Shown: piece after piece, positions 24,077 to 35,318 of the stretch | How the letters are laid out: each line of letters begins with the position of its first letter | Position numbering within the stretch: the first letter of the stretch is position 1 | Source of the DNA: Cryptomeria japonica | Lineage: Eukaryota; Streptophyta; Pinopsida; Cupressales; Cupressaceae | Assembly: GCF_030272615.1 (NCBI RefSeq) | Contig: NC_081414.1 | Span: forward strand, 308,369,164 to 308,433,163 | DNA length: 64,000 nt | Direction of reading: 5' to 3' | Made by a program: the position numbers and the translations under genes | The notes under the pieces: generated by a model | What the model saw: the letters and a program-made list of their open reading frames with translations, nothing else | The model's database searches: none | What the model was told of the DNA's origin: nothing

Positions 24077-25116
24077 AAATTGTATTCATTATATCCGGTC
24101 TATTCTGAGTCAAATATAATAGACCTCCAATCATAGATTTATACCTTGTATAATTTACCGGAAATGATACATCTTTCTTTGTCAATTTATCACTTGTAAC
24201 CATAGGAACACCAACCGGTTTAGAATTTTCCATACCAAATTTCTTCAACAACTCTCTAGCATACTTAGTTTGACAGATGAAAATACCTTTCTCAGTCTGA
24301 GTAATTTGAAAACCTAAGAAAGATCTCATTTCTCCAATCATAGACATCTCAAATTCATTCTTCATATTATCAGAGAATTCCATACATAACTTTTCTTCAC
24401 CTCCAAAAATGATATCATAAAAAAAGACCTCAACAATCAATATGTCATCATTAGTGATCTTATAATAGAAGTTATTATCAGAATTACCTCTAGTAAAACC
24501 AAGCTTCAAAAGATATTTGTCCAATCTAGCATGCCACGCTCTAGGGGCTTGCTTCAATCTATATAAAGATTTCCTCAATCTGCAAACCATGTTATTGTCA
24601 TTTGAAAGAGAAAATCCATCTGATAAACCTTGTATTTCTTATGGGTAGAATAAACAAGAAATAATCTCACAACTTCAATCCTTGCTACTAGAGCAAAAGT
24701 TTCATTATAATCAATTCCTTCTTTTTGAGAACATCCTTTGCCAACCAATCTAGCCTTGTTCCTCACAAATTGTCCATCTTCATTCAATTTATTCCTAAAA
24801 ACCTATTTAATTCCAATAACATTCTTATTTTTAGGCCAGGGAAATAAAGTCCATGTGTTGTTCTTTTCTATCTGATCCAATTCATCCTCCATAGCTTTCA
24901 TCTAACATTCATCCTTACATGCCTCAACTACTGATTCTAGTTCAATTTGAGAGATTAAGCATACCTCTTTAGCTGCCAAACTTCTCCTTGTCATCACTCC
25001 TTTTCTATTATCTCCAATGATATGATCTTCTGAATGATTCAACCTTACATACCTAGGAGCCTTCTAACTTTCTTTTTCTCTACTCTAATCTTTAGTTATT
25101 ATTGAATTACTGTTGG
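24077..25116 (-). pseudogene. Copia-1 pol: reverse transcriptase domain
   Basis: Minus strand. The N-terminal part reads AMEDELDQIEKNNTWTL, then [23 protein letters not shown], then KKYKVYQMD at about 24620. The next ~24 codons, which should contain the first catalytic aspartate segment, are deleted at about 24617-24622: QMD runs straight into the sequence preceding [19 protein letters not shown]. The second catalytic motif, normally Y-V-D-D, is VFFYDIIFGG with its first aspartate lost. C-terminal motifs (MRSFLGFQI, YARELLKKFGM, SMIGGLLYLTQNRPDI) are clear. Frameshifts divide it into frames at 24051-24590 and 24575-24787. The RVT_2 (Copia RT) assignment is firm; it is inactive. Confidence 0.9.
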
Positions 25117-25699
25117 GGTAACTGGTTCAACATTCTGTTCCAGTGTAGGCACTACCGGATTAGTTATGATCATTTCCACTTATGGTTCTCTTTCACGAGT
25201 TCTGATTTGACCTATGTACTTCTCATCCACCTTGACATTAGCACTCTCTACAAATCTCTGCAATCTTTTGCTATAACATCTATATGCTTTTATTTCATTT
25301 GAATAACCAATAAATATCCCTTCATCACATCTAGGATCAAAATTTCCAATGGAATCATCTCTTTTGATATATAATTTACTACCAAAGATTCTAAAGTCTT
25401 AACTGTAGGTAACTGGTTCAACATTCTGTTCCATTGTAGGCATTACCGGATTAGTTATGATCATTTCCACTTATGGTTCTCTTTCACGAGTTCTGATTTG
25501 ACCTATGTACTTCTCATCCACCTTGACATTAGCACTCTCTACAAATCTCTGCAATCTTTTGCTATAACATCTATATGCTTTAATTTCATTTGAATAACCA
25601 ATAAATATCCCTTCATCACATCTAGGATCAAAATTTCCAATGGAATCATCTCTTTTGATATATAATTTACTACCAAAGATTCTGAAGTCTTAACTGTAG
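25117..25699 (-). repeat. 291-bp tandem duplication at the integrase-RT junction of Copia-1
   Basis: 25117-25407 and 25408-25699 are consecutive copies of the same segment, with only about four differences seen by eye (CAGTG/CATTG, GCACTACC/GCATTACC, one T/A, CTAAAG/CTGAAG). Both correspond to the integrase C-terminal side, with GGTAACTGGTTCAACATT at each start. The copies are far more alike than the element's two LTRs, so the duplication is later than the insertion. Confidence 0.9.
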
Positions 25700-26351
25700 G
25701 TGTATGACCAAACCATAACTCATAAGGTGTCTTATTGGTGTCTCCTTTGATATGAACTCTATTGAATGTGTGTACCATTGTGCTCACAACTTCTCTCCAA
25801 TAGATATGAGGAAAATTAGCTTCCATCATCATAGATCTAGTTGTATCCAGGGTTGTTCTGTTCTTTCTTTCCACAACACCATTCTGTTGAGGTGTTTGGG
25901 GTGCAGACAACTATCTCCTTATGCAATGTTTCTCACAATAACTATTAAATTCACTGAATGTGAATTCACCACCCTAATTTGATCTTAAGTATTTGATCTT
26001 TAACCCTGTCTCTATCTCAACCATAGCTTTAAAGATCTTGAACTTTTCAAAGGCTTCAGATTTCTCCCTTAGAAAAGTAACCCATATCATTCTAGAATAG
26101 TCATCAATGATTAGCATGAAATATCTATTACCCTGAAAGCTTCTTATTCTAGCAGGACCACACAAATTAGTATGAATAAGATCAATAATATCATTAAATT
26201 TGTCTTGTATACTCTTAAAATAAGTTCTGACTTGCCTACCCATTTGACATTCCTTACATACCAGATTATGAGGCTTCACAATCTTAGGTATATCTCTAAC
26301 TGCCTTTGTTGAAATGATATTTACAATGCAATCAAAATTCACATGACACAA
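25539..26351 (-). pseudogene. Copia-1 pol: integrase
   Basis: Minus strand: zinc-binding CKECQMGRQ segment, then the rve core. The first catalytic Asp (normally H-x-D-L-C-G-P) is Asn in HTNLCGP. The second (normally R-S-D-N-G) is RSN followed by a stop at about 25976. The glutamate in QQNGVVERKN is kept. The VHTFNRVHIKGDTNKTPYELWFGHTP segment follows. Both lost aspartates are GAT-to-AAT changes on the coding strand, the pattern of cytosine deamination. The frame breaks at about 25910-25975. Integrase would insert the cDNA; this copy is dead. Confidence 0.9.
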
Positions 26352-26366
26352 CCTCTTATGTCATAG

Positions 26367-26850
26367 TTAAGTCTCATCAATATGTGCAATCGAACATGTC
26401 TTCTCACTAGAGTTCAAATGAAAGATGTTACCTCTAGTCTGAGTACCGGTTGCAATCCCCAATCTAGATCTATTGATGATTTTGCATTTTCCATCCTTGA
26501 ACTGTAATTGAAATCCGTTATCCACCAGTTTTCCTACACTCAAAAGATTATGCCTTAAGCCTTCTACATAATAAACATTATCAGTGTTATGCTTACCATC
26601 CAACAATATAGTTCCTCTTCCTCTGATCATGCATGCTTTGTCATCTCCAAATCTGACCAAACCTCCAACAAATTCTTGCAAAGATATAAACTTCCTTTTA
26701 TTTCCAGTCATATGATGTGAGCATCCACTGTCTATCACCCATTCATCATTGTCTTTAACTTTCAAAGCAAGGGCCTTCTCTTCATTTTGAATGATAGGTT
26801 TTGGAGCATCTTCCTTGATAGCTAATAATACCCTTTCCTTTTCATTGTCG
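26367..26850 (-). pseudogene. Copia-1 protease and GAG-pre-integrase region
   Basis: Minus strand: WVIDSGCSHHMTG carries the D-S-G active site of Copia proteases, followed by LLDGKHNTDNVYYVEGLRHNLLSVGKL and ...GNIFHLNSSEK, which lead into the pre-integrase region. The active-site triad looks intact and the 132-codon frame is open from 26765 to 26367. Upstream is an acidic linker (SDNEKERVLLAIKEDAPKP). Confidence 0.88.
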
Positions 26851-27304
26851 GATCCACTGGCTGAATCTTTTATCGGTTCATCATCAAAATCATTAGTTAC
26901 ACCTTCCTCATCAACATAGTAGCATGATTTGTCTTTGGTCCTCCTGTACTTATGCTTGTTTTGATATTCATGGTTAGGCTTAAAAATCTTCTAGCTTTTT
27001 CTTCAAATCTTGAATTCCTCTTAGGACATCTAGATGCAAATTGACCTATCTTATTACATGTGAAACATTTGAAAGGAGATTTTCCTTCATACTTACTTCT
27101 TGTCGGACCTTTAGGTACCCTTCTAGAAAATAAGGCTTCAAGTTTCTCAAGCTCTTCAGCTTATTTCTTCATATCCTCTAGTTCCTTTGCATATAATGCT
27201 TTCCAATCCTTCTTTCCGATTGATGATGTAGATGCATTGAAAGAAGATTTAGTCTTTGCAGCTCCTTGAGGATTGAATTCTTCAAGCTCAAAAGAAGATA
27301 ACTT
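26851..27304 (-). pseudogene. Copia-1 gag zinc-knuckle region
   Basis: Minus strand around 27040-27085 reads FKCFTCNKIGQFASRCPKR, a CCHC knuckle in which the histidine is replaced by glutamine. Upstream lies a lysine/glutamate-rich segment (ALYAKELEDMKK). Several stops lie between the knuckle and the protease. It forms the nucleocapsid part of gag. Confidence 0.75.
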
Positions 27305-27899
27305 TCAAACCAAAATATCCCTATTGAAAAAAGAGTTAGACATTGTTATCATCTCATTGATTGTAGTAGCCTTGATTTTGTAAGCCAGTGGCAAAGCTCT
27401 CAATACTTTAGAAACAATCTCATCTTTTCTCGGAGATCCACCACAACATTCAATTCCCAAGACAATTTCATTGACTCTTTCCATAAAAGAAGCAATTATC
27501 TCATCTTCCTCCATTCTCAGGTTCTCATATCTCACCCGGTAACCATCAAGTTTAGCAATTTTGATAGTAGGGTCACCTTCATTCAGAGTCTTGAACTTAT
27601 CCCATATAGATTTTGCAGATGATTTGTTTGTTAATCCCATTACTTTCTGATCTGAAAGGGCACTCAAAAGGGCTTGTCTAGCTCTGCAGTCATTTTCAAT
27701 GTTCTTATCCAAGTCTTCCAAAGGAGGATTTCTAGATGCCAGATCATAAGGAGTATAGCCTTTGTCAGTGATCTTTGAAATCTCTTTGCTAAGACATCTC
27801 AGATGAGTCTCCATTAGAAGCTTCCATATTGTAATTTGTTCCTTCAAGCCTAGGGTTGTCCTTTCGGTAAGTAATTGAAGTTGAATGATTACTCGCCAT
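27305..27899 (-). pseudogene. Copia-1 gag (UBN2-type)
   Basis: Minus strand. I choose the ATG at 27899-27897 because it starts MASNHSTSIT...NPRLEGTNYN, the expected Copia gag N-terminus, just inside the primer site. About 25 codons later (near 27824) a 2-base loss shifts the frame into the long open frame ending at 27305. That frame has METHLRCLS, ARQALLSALSD, AKSIWDKFKTLNEGD, LRMEEDEIIASFMERVNEIV and LRALPLAYK, all usual in the gag-polypeptide UBN2 family. Role: the capsid-like shell protein. Confidence 0.88.
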
Positions 27900-27935
27900 A
27901 GTATCTTCCTCAAGTGGTTAATCTTTTGTAGAGAG

Positions 27936-27953
27936 GACCAGGCTTTGATACCA
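27936..27953 (-). other. Copia-1 primer-binding site (initiator tRNA-Met type)
   Basis: Minus strand TGGTATCAAAGCCTGGTC, two bases inside the 5' LTR. One base differs from the usual TGGTATCAGAGC core. Confidence 0.9.
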
Positions 27954-27955
27954 AT

Positions 27956-29155
27956 TGTTAGGATAATTGGTGGACAACTAAGAGGGGGGATGAATCAATT
28001 GTCAATAGATTATTAAACTTTAATCACACAAAACCTTTTACCAAAATAGTAGATATATCAATTAAGCACAAACATAAATCATAAACCAAATACCATGCAT
28101 CCTTAACACATAAAACCAAGATTTGTACGTGCAAAACTCGGTAAAGGGAAAAATGACAATGGGAAACCCTACCCATAGTTAGATGATACTTCTATAGTAA
28201 GTATGTGATTACAATAAAGGGGCCTACACATGTAGGAAGGCACACTGCCTAGAGTGCACTGCTCATCACAAAAGAGCCTCACTTCCTATATAAATCTTTA
28301 GAATACAATCCAGAAAGAAGAGTGAATTGCAAGAATAACATCTCCTATGCCTGAGTACAGTTCTAGTTAAGCTCAATAACAGAAGTCTTAAATCTCTTAC
28401 TCAAACCCAATTTAATCACCTATGATTGACCGAAACCTCTGCATATGATTACAACTTTATTCGCACACAAATAATCCCATAACCCATGATCTACAAAGAG
28501 ATCTTACATCATATTTATACAATCCCAAGACCTGAACAATTAGGTTGGCCACCTAAAAGATAATACAATTAATCCATTACATAAACCCACAAACCAATGA
28601 TAACCCAAGTAGGCCTAAGACTAAAACAACATTAACCAAATAATAAATTTAACCAGTAACGCATCGGGAGCATCCACCAACACATTACATAAACTAGTTC
28701 ATAACCTAGGAGAATAATATATAATAGCACTAGACCTAAAATAGGTTGCCATAAGACAAATGAAACACCACCGATCAACTGAAACATGAACATGATAACC
28801 ATCAGCATCTTGAGAACCTTGTAGAAGCCGCACCAACACCACTTATCAAATCCATCAAAAGATCTTTAAAAAAGCTCTGTCGGTAAAACCCTTACCAGTA
28901 ACCAAAAGGCTTACTAGAACATATGATAGCTTCCAGATCACCAAATCCCAAACCAACTGAATGTGACACACACATGAATGACCAAACCAAACCAATTCCG
29001 TCAAACTAAATGTATCGAAGAATACCGGAGATGATATCTAGATCAACATCACAATCCAATCACTCTATCGGAACCTAGTAGAAAACCAAACATGCTAGTG
29101 TTGGCATCAATAACAAACATCAATGCAATGCATAATCAATTCCTCCAAATTACCA
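27956..29155 (-). repeat. Copia-1 5' LTR
   Basis: 1200 bp, plus-strand ends TGTTAGGATAAT and CAAATTACCA. Aligned along its whole length with 20762-21959. Confidence 0.88.
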
Positions 29156-29216
29156 ACTATTTATTCTCCTTAGAATGACATGCCTTTCATGCATTTTATT
29201 CTAAGGTGGGGGGGGG
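29156..29216 (+). other. Gypsy-1 internal remainder with polypurine tract
   Basis: Sixty bases of Gypsy-1 between Copia-1 and the 3' LTR. It ends in AAGGTGGGGGGGG (29204-29216), the expected polypurine tract abutting the LTR. Confidence 0.7.
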
Positions 29217-31076
29217 TATCATATCTACATAATCTACATTTGACATTTTTATTTGTTTAGCTTAGAATTCTTATTTGCCTTGGTGGGGGCCAAACCACTT
29301 GACCTATTTTATTTATCTTGTTTTCCCTAGTTGGGGCCAAACCACCCAATCTATTTTATTTATCTTGTCTCCTTTTGTGGGGGCCAATCCACTACTTATC
29401 AAATCAATCTATGATTTCCCAATCATATGAGTATCTAGCATTTTTTATTCATGCCAACCAAATCTCATCAATTGCATGACTATCTAGCATTTTTCTATTC
29501 ATGCTAGTGAAGTATCACTCTATCGTATGGCTATCTAGCATAACACAACTTGCTACCCATACTTGCAAAATCTTAAAAATCATTGCCCTATCATATGGCT
29601 ATCTAGCATAACACACTTTGCTACCCATATCGACACTATCTCTTTTATCATGGCAACTACTATTCCACATCTTTCATAATAGGGGTTTTCCTCCATTAAG
29701 TGAGGTTTGTTTCTATTACACTATCTTATCTATCGAATCTTTTTCGATGTCTAGTCGCTTTTTTGTCTAACACATTGGACTGTAGCTGATGTGTTTTGTC
29801 ATGAAATATCTTAGCAAAATCTAACTCTATCTCAAGTTTATCTAGCTAGGGGAAACTTCATTTGATCAACAAATTTTTCTTATTCTTCATGAGTCTTGAT
29901 ATCATCTCTCTACTTTAGCTTCACCTTTCTCGACAAAAAGATATGCTCGCTAAAGTGGGGGCAAAATCTCATTGTAAATTGTACCTCATGCAATTCCATG
30001 TCCCATATGCATCTTCACTTCAAATCAATTGGGAACATTTGTTGCTTGTTTGTCCTCTTGTCCATATTGATCACCTTGTCAGTTTAGACCTTGTCTTTTA
30101 TAAAGCATATTAACCAATTGACTGATGGAATATAGTGTGTCGCAGAGACATCCGTGCACTGCACTAGCATCTTGTGAATTTGTCAGTTCATAGATGGCCA
30201 TTTGAGCATTATGCATGCACCTAGAAGAGTTTGTAACACCTTTGTCTGCAACCATCGATATTGAGATTCTCTTTGGAGGCTATATCTCTTGCATTTTGAG
30301 ACTTTCTTGGGGGTTCTTGATCATTTGAAAGTGGCTAGAGCTCTTGGTATCCATTTTCTCTTTATCACACATAAGTTTTTCTAGCATTTGAAGACCACCA
30401 TTGTTGCAGCTTCTTGGAGAATTTGTGGTGTTGTTTTCACAAGTATTGGAGGGGACTTCACCCTCTTCTCTTAGCTTATTTTTCTATTATCTTTCATCTA
30501 GCTTGTTTATTGTCTCAATTGTCTATCTATTACCTTTATCATTTCATTTCTATCATTGGTACTATCTGGGTTGTCCCTGGATGTGGAAACATCAAAACAA
30601 GGGTTTGACTGAGGCAAGCCTCTAAACACAACCCCCAATATTTTCCTTTCTTATTCATGTGTAGGTCTGTGATCATGGGAAGACACTCATCTTGCAAGAG
30701 GCTTCAATCTTGGACCGGTTGTAAGCTTTCCTTGTATTTTCCTATCTTATTTTGGTGTTTAGCATATTATATTGTTTATATAGTTTATTCTTGTGTCCTC
30801 TATTTAGTATCTTAGTCATTCTTGTCACTTTCGTACAACTTATGTGTTCTGTCTATACAAGATCAACTCACCATGCTAGTGTCCTAGTTCTACATGCTTG
30901 TCCCAAGGATAGAGACTTAACAGAGTTGTTTGAGAGTTTTATCCATAGCTTGTTAATTTAGTTTTGCAATTTCATCCCCTAGCTAACCTCTAGCGCTAGT
31001 TTAAGTAAGGTAGAGAGAAGGTAGGTTTGTCCCTTGAGGTTCAACACCTTGAGGGTGACATATCCCATCCTCTACA
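29217..31076 (+). mobile_element. Gypsy-1 3' LTR
   Basis: About 1.86 kb from the polypurine tract to CTCTACA. The last 624 bp repeat 15510-16137. The left end reads TATCATATC, so the canonical TG is decayed or the edge is a few bases off. Internal short repeats of GGGGGCCAAACCAC (about 29285, 29333) and TATCTAGCAT words (about 29431, 29480, 29540, 29600) are visible. No genes. Confidence 0.75.
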
Positions 31077-31430
31077 AGTGGTATTATCACATTATCACTT
31101 ATCCACCTTAAGTGGAACTTCCACCTTTTGTGGATTTAGCACACTATCACTTTTCTACCTTTTATGGGTGATAGGTTATCATTGTTCTCTTATACCATAA
31201 GATTAAGACACTTGTTCTAATATTATGCCTTCTTCTATTTCACATTGACCTACTTAACCAATGGGTCTCCTATGTACATTCAATCTATTCTATTGCATTC
31301 TTGATAAGAATACAATTTATTGTTGTCATATTCATTATTTCTTGTTCTTGTTCTTTCCAATAGGCCTCTAGATCTTGGGTGGCTATCTCCATAGCCAAAT
31401 CTTACATAAAGTTGACATCATTAATTATCA
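31077..31430. other. Intergenic, nothing recognised
   Basis: T-rich flank immediately right of Gypsy-1, without open frame or repeat that I could identify. Confidence 0.5.
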
Positions 31431-31970
31431 AGTGACAATATTTAATTTTTAAAGATTTATTTTTATAAAAATGAAGGAGGTGAATATTTTAGTAATAATG
31501 AGATGGTCAAACTTCTAGTTTGAATCATTTGTGAAAAAAAGGGCAAAGGAGAGCTTGTTTGAAGAGAATTATATTCATTTTATCATTATTTAATTTTTTT
31601 TCTATATTATAAATTTATCTCTTCTAGGGGAAATCTTATTTGGTGTGGTATAGGTAATATTTGATATGGATAATTCCTTATAGAAAATTATTAAGTTTCA
31701 TTTTTTATTATAATAATAAATTATTCTATTTTGGACTTCAACATCACTTCTAATGACATGGTAAGCTTAGCCCTTTTGGGATAACTACTAGTCACAATAT
31801 ACAATTGAGTTCACATTTTTAGAGTAGGTTATGCATGTGACTAAGGAGATAGTAAATGCTTCTAAATAGATGAAGGGAGTTAGATTGAATAAAAAATTAA
31901 AGAGCATATATCTTAACATGAAGGTAAATATAACCCAATTAATCACCCTTTTTATGTTAGGGAATAAATC
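31431..31970 (+). repeat. Ancient dispersed repeat, copy A
   Basis: Matches 42586-43070 in the same orientation, roughly 80 % by eye. Shared stretches include AAAGATTTATTTTTATAAAA, GGAGAGCTTGTTTGAAGAGA, TAGAGTAGGTTATGCAT and TTTTTATGTTAGGGAAT. Copy A has an extra ~80-base T-rich insertion near 31585-31670. A local duplicate of the AATTAATCAC...TTTTTATGTTAG segment follows at about 31989-32015. No protein similarity was recognised. Confidence 0.75.
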
Positions 31971-32916
31971 AATCTTAACATATCCACCCAATTAATCACT
32001 CTTTTTATGTTAGAAAATAAATATTTAAGGTCATAGGTTGCAATCTATTAAACTGTAAAATGGTAATATTACAAAACCATGAGCTAAACCACCCAAAAAG
32101 TGGCAGCCAACTTATCTCTAATCCAATATGCCTTATGACATGTCAAAACACAAACCAACACATGTAACTTCATTTTATAACTCATTTTTATGTCCCAACA
32201 CATTTTTTATATTTCCCATTTCAAGAGACCCAACATTTGAAGGTCATAAATTTTGATTTGATAATTTGTTTGATAAATTATTTGAAGTGTCTAAAAGTTT
32301 GTGAAGTGCTCTATCAAGATATAACTTTCTATGCAAGTTACAACCACTTTTGGGAACAAAAAATGCATCTAATGGCTTCAAAATTGACTTTGAAACTTTC
32401 ATTTAAAAATTTCAAAAATAGAAACTTTAATATCTTCAAATCTAGACATGAACATGCAATTAAAATCAACCAATGTGCTTATTTAGCCAATCCATAGCTT
32501 TGGAGAAAATTTTGGACCAATCCATGCTCAAATGTAAACTTTCTATAATAGTAACCTTATGTAATTTCAAGGTCGAGACACCATTTTCCTAACATTCTCC
32601 CACTTTTTGAGCATCTGGCAAAAAAATAGAGTGTCTACATCATAATTGAATCACTAGGGGTCTTGAGGCTCATAGATTCTGAACATTTTCATCACTTCTA
32701 TTATACACATTTCTATTTATTTGACCTTATCTCATAAGTTTCTATAAATTATCATATATATTATATTTTTAATCCACCTCTCATGTTTACATATTCATTC
32801 TCTGCCTCAACATCATCATTCCCTTATCCTAGGTCAATCTGATGGGTGCATGATGAATCTTGTGCTCATGAAATTGGCCCCAAAATTTAAAAAATTTATG
32901 TCTTGTTGTTTTTTTA
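31971..32916. other. AT-rich sequence without recognised genes
   Basis: Contains the short local duplicate mentioned for the dispersed repeat and a stretch (about 32240-32640) that could be a degraded LTR, ending GTGTCTACATC near 32650. No reliable boundaries. Confidence 0.4.
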
Positions 32917-33111
32917 CCATGTGTATATGTCAAATTTGAACCACTCAATTGCAAAACCTAGACCTACAATAAAAATTCAAGAACACATTAATGAAGAACC
33001 ATCAAACATGCAAAATCATAAAATAAATCAAATGATACCTTCACACATTCACATGGGTTTGATCTTCATTGTTCTCCTATCTCCATTAATATTGCTTTGA
33101 TATGTTTTCTC

Positions 33112-34481
33112 TATTGGCATTGCATGAAGATTGCATTAATGAAGTATAATGTTGTCATTGATGTCAATAGCAACTGGTAATGGAGTTGTATTACAACTGG
33201 TAGTGATGCAGTAATGCAACCGATAGTTGAGCAGTGAAGGAAATCGGTATTACTATTGAAGCAGGGAGATCAATCGGTAACCCTAACCTGTTGATATGTC
33301 AAACCCTAACTGATGGAGCTTGGTGAATTGGTTGTGTTGATCTATGATCGAATGGTGATCGGAGATGATTATGCCACACATGCATGTTGCACATGATGAG
33401 TTTCAAAGTGGTTTAACACATAGAGATAACTGTTTTATCTTGAGAATGAGAAAATGTATAACATGAAGTGATAACGCATGATGAGTTATAGGATCCAATG
33501 TGTGGTGATCCAGGAGTGGTCAAAGTTGTCTTGAACAATGTGCAGTTGATTTCTATGTAATCCAACGATCATGTTTGAACCAATATGTTTATAATCTCTA
33601 TGAGATCTTAGGTTTTGTGATGTGTTACCGACCTATTATATTTCTTATAAGGTCGATGAGTTTTTTTGTAATAGTATTGGCAATTTGGTTAAGTGTGGTA
33701 GTGTGATTGATTGCCGAACTAGAAGGAGTATCTCCAGAATGTTTTGAAGGCAGATAGGAGCATAAAAGGATATGATCAAGCAGAGTAGTGCTATTACCAG
33801 ACCTTATTGTTCTCTAACAATTACAACAGTTAGATCCCTTAACTAGGTAAGCTTTAACATGCTTGGTGATTTCTAAATCCTCTAACTAGGTGATCCATTA
33901 GCTTGGATTTGAAATCCTTTATTGAGGTTACTCCTAACAGGGTATTGCCTTTAACAGGGTATTGTAGTCAATCCCTTAACCAGATCTGTTCCTAACATGA
34001 TATTTTTGTAAAGCTTCTAACAAGGCTTGGCTCCTAATAGGGCAAACTTCAAAAGAGTTCAGAATACTTGTGGGTATTCATCCCCATTGTTGTTTTTCCC
34101 ATTTAGGTTTCCACGTCAAAAATCATTGTGTCAAGTGGTGAATGATTTTGTGGTTATATGTTTTGATATGGTTAATATGCTTAACTGGTAAAGCCACTTA
34201 GATATGTTTAGATGACCGAAAGTGATCTGAAATGAGCTATTACTAATGTTACTAAAGTGGTTTGATGTTTTGGTTAAATGGTATGTGAGTTTCAGATCTG
34301 TTACATTGTTATATTGGTATTCTAGTCAATCGATATTCTAGTCAACCTATAAACCAGTTAGTTCAGTGATTGATTTATGAGTTGGGTTTAAGTTTGGTGA
34401 AAGTTTAGTTTTTTTTCTATCTATTGATTCACCCCCCCTCTTAGTAGTAGATCGGATCCATATTGATTCATCAGATCATCA
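33112..34481 (+). mobile_element. Solo LTR (Copia-type) nested in the previous LTR, TSD TTCTC
   Basis: 1370 bp from TATTGGCAT (a decayed TGTTGGCAT) to CAGATCATCA, flanked by TTCTC at 33107-33111 and 34482-34486. Same kind as 9646-11161 and 12614-14057 but in the opposite orientation. It has TTCACCCCCCCTCTTAG at 34427, the block GTTTTTCCCATTTAGGTTTC (about 34091-34110), and the CCTAACAGGG-type unit stretch (about 33830-34040). Confidence 0.87.
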
Positions 34482-34742
34482 TTCTCTTAGATTTTATGCT
34501 TGCACAATAGCTCAATGATGGATAGATGTGGTTGTGATGATGTAGCTTGATGTACTCTAAAATCAAAAAATAAATATGATCCAAGGTTGATTGATGGAAA
34601 GAGAGAGGAAGAAGCCTCTTATATAAGGAGCATCCTTAAAATGAAGGGTTAGGATTAAGAGGTGGGATAAAATATGATCAACTAAGATTGAAGGGTAGGT
34701 AGAGGAAATAATAAAATAAAGGGAGTAGTTAAGATAAATGAG

Positions 34743-34985
34743 GGGAAAAAACTAAATGAATTAATTAAATTAATTAAATAACTTATTTAATTAGTAGAGG
34801 AGGGGCCACATAAATAAAATAAATAAAATATAAATTTTTAAAAATAGTTATTTAAATTAGGATAGAAAAAGGCTTAGAAGAGGATAAGTGAACTAATTAA
34901 TTAAATAAATAATTATTTAATTAATAGAAGAAAACGGGAGTAATTAAATAAATAAAAAATATTTATTTAATTTGGCTAGGACAAT
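34743..34985. repeat. AT-rich inverted-repeat cluster in the solo LTR
   Basis: Successive TTAATTAAATAA...TTATTTAATTAA palindromes with 3-10-base loops. The same arrangement occurs at 35850-36090 in the sister LTR. Confidence 0.7.
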
Positions 34986-35004
34986 TTTAGGTGTCTACAC
35001 CATG

Positions 35005-35313
35005 AGTCAACTTGGTACATATTTTGTGTTATTATTTCTATGTAATGGTATTTAAAAACTTACATTTTGACATTAATCCAAATCTTAAAATTATTTAGCA
35101 ATCATTTATTTCCTAAGAGTATCCATGGACCATTCATTGTAGGAGTATTTGAATTGAATCATTGCAAATAATTTATTTGCATCAAAATTCACATCATATG
35201 ATGTTTACATGCTTGCTTGCTATTTTCTAATTGTGTAAAGCTAGAACCATTCTAGAGGCTCACCTAGTTGAATTTGACCCTAATGATCTGACATCCTTCC
35301 CAAGGTATTTTTA
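35005..35313. other. Short spacer between two solo LTRs
   Basis: About 310 bases of AT-rich sequence; nothing recognised. Confidence 0.5.
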
Positions 35314-35318
35314 AATAC

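Larger units (their letters stand above)
20762..29155 (-). mobile_element. Copia-1: nearly complete Ty1/Copia retrotransposon, minus strand
   Basis: 8.4 kb with LTRs of about 1.2 kb that are roughly 90 % alike by eye. Order in sense direction (right to left) is LTR, tRNA-Met primer site, gag, zinc knuckle, protease, integrase, RT, RNase H, multiple polypurine runs, LTR, the canonical Copia order. All domains are disabled. A solo LTR (22912-24071) lies in pol. ATTTA precedes the left edge (20757-20761) and recurs at 29159-29163, three bases beyond the right edge inferred here, so the TSD is probable but the right edge is uncertain by ~3 bases. It inserted into Gypsy-1. Confidence 0.93.
32922..34999 (-). 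mobile_element. Solo LTR (TGTAGACACC family) split by another solo LTR, TSD CCATG
   Basis: Plus-strand ends TGTATATGTC and GGTGTCTACA, flanked by CCATG at 32917-32921 and 35000-35004. Without the nested LTR (33112-34481 plus one TSD) it is ~703 bp. It aligns with 35319-36114 (for example TCTCCATT(A/G)AT(A/C)TTGCTT and the AT-rich hairpins). In sense orientation (minus) a TATA-like CCTTATATAAG is at 34628-34618. Confidence 0.85.

Noticed and set aside
33830-34040. Possible coding region
   Set aside because: Repeated CCTAACAGGG-type units inside a solo LTR with TSD; no open frame over 60 codons.
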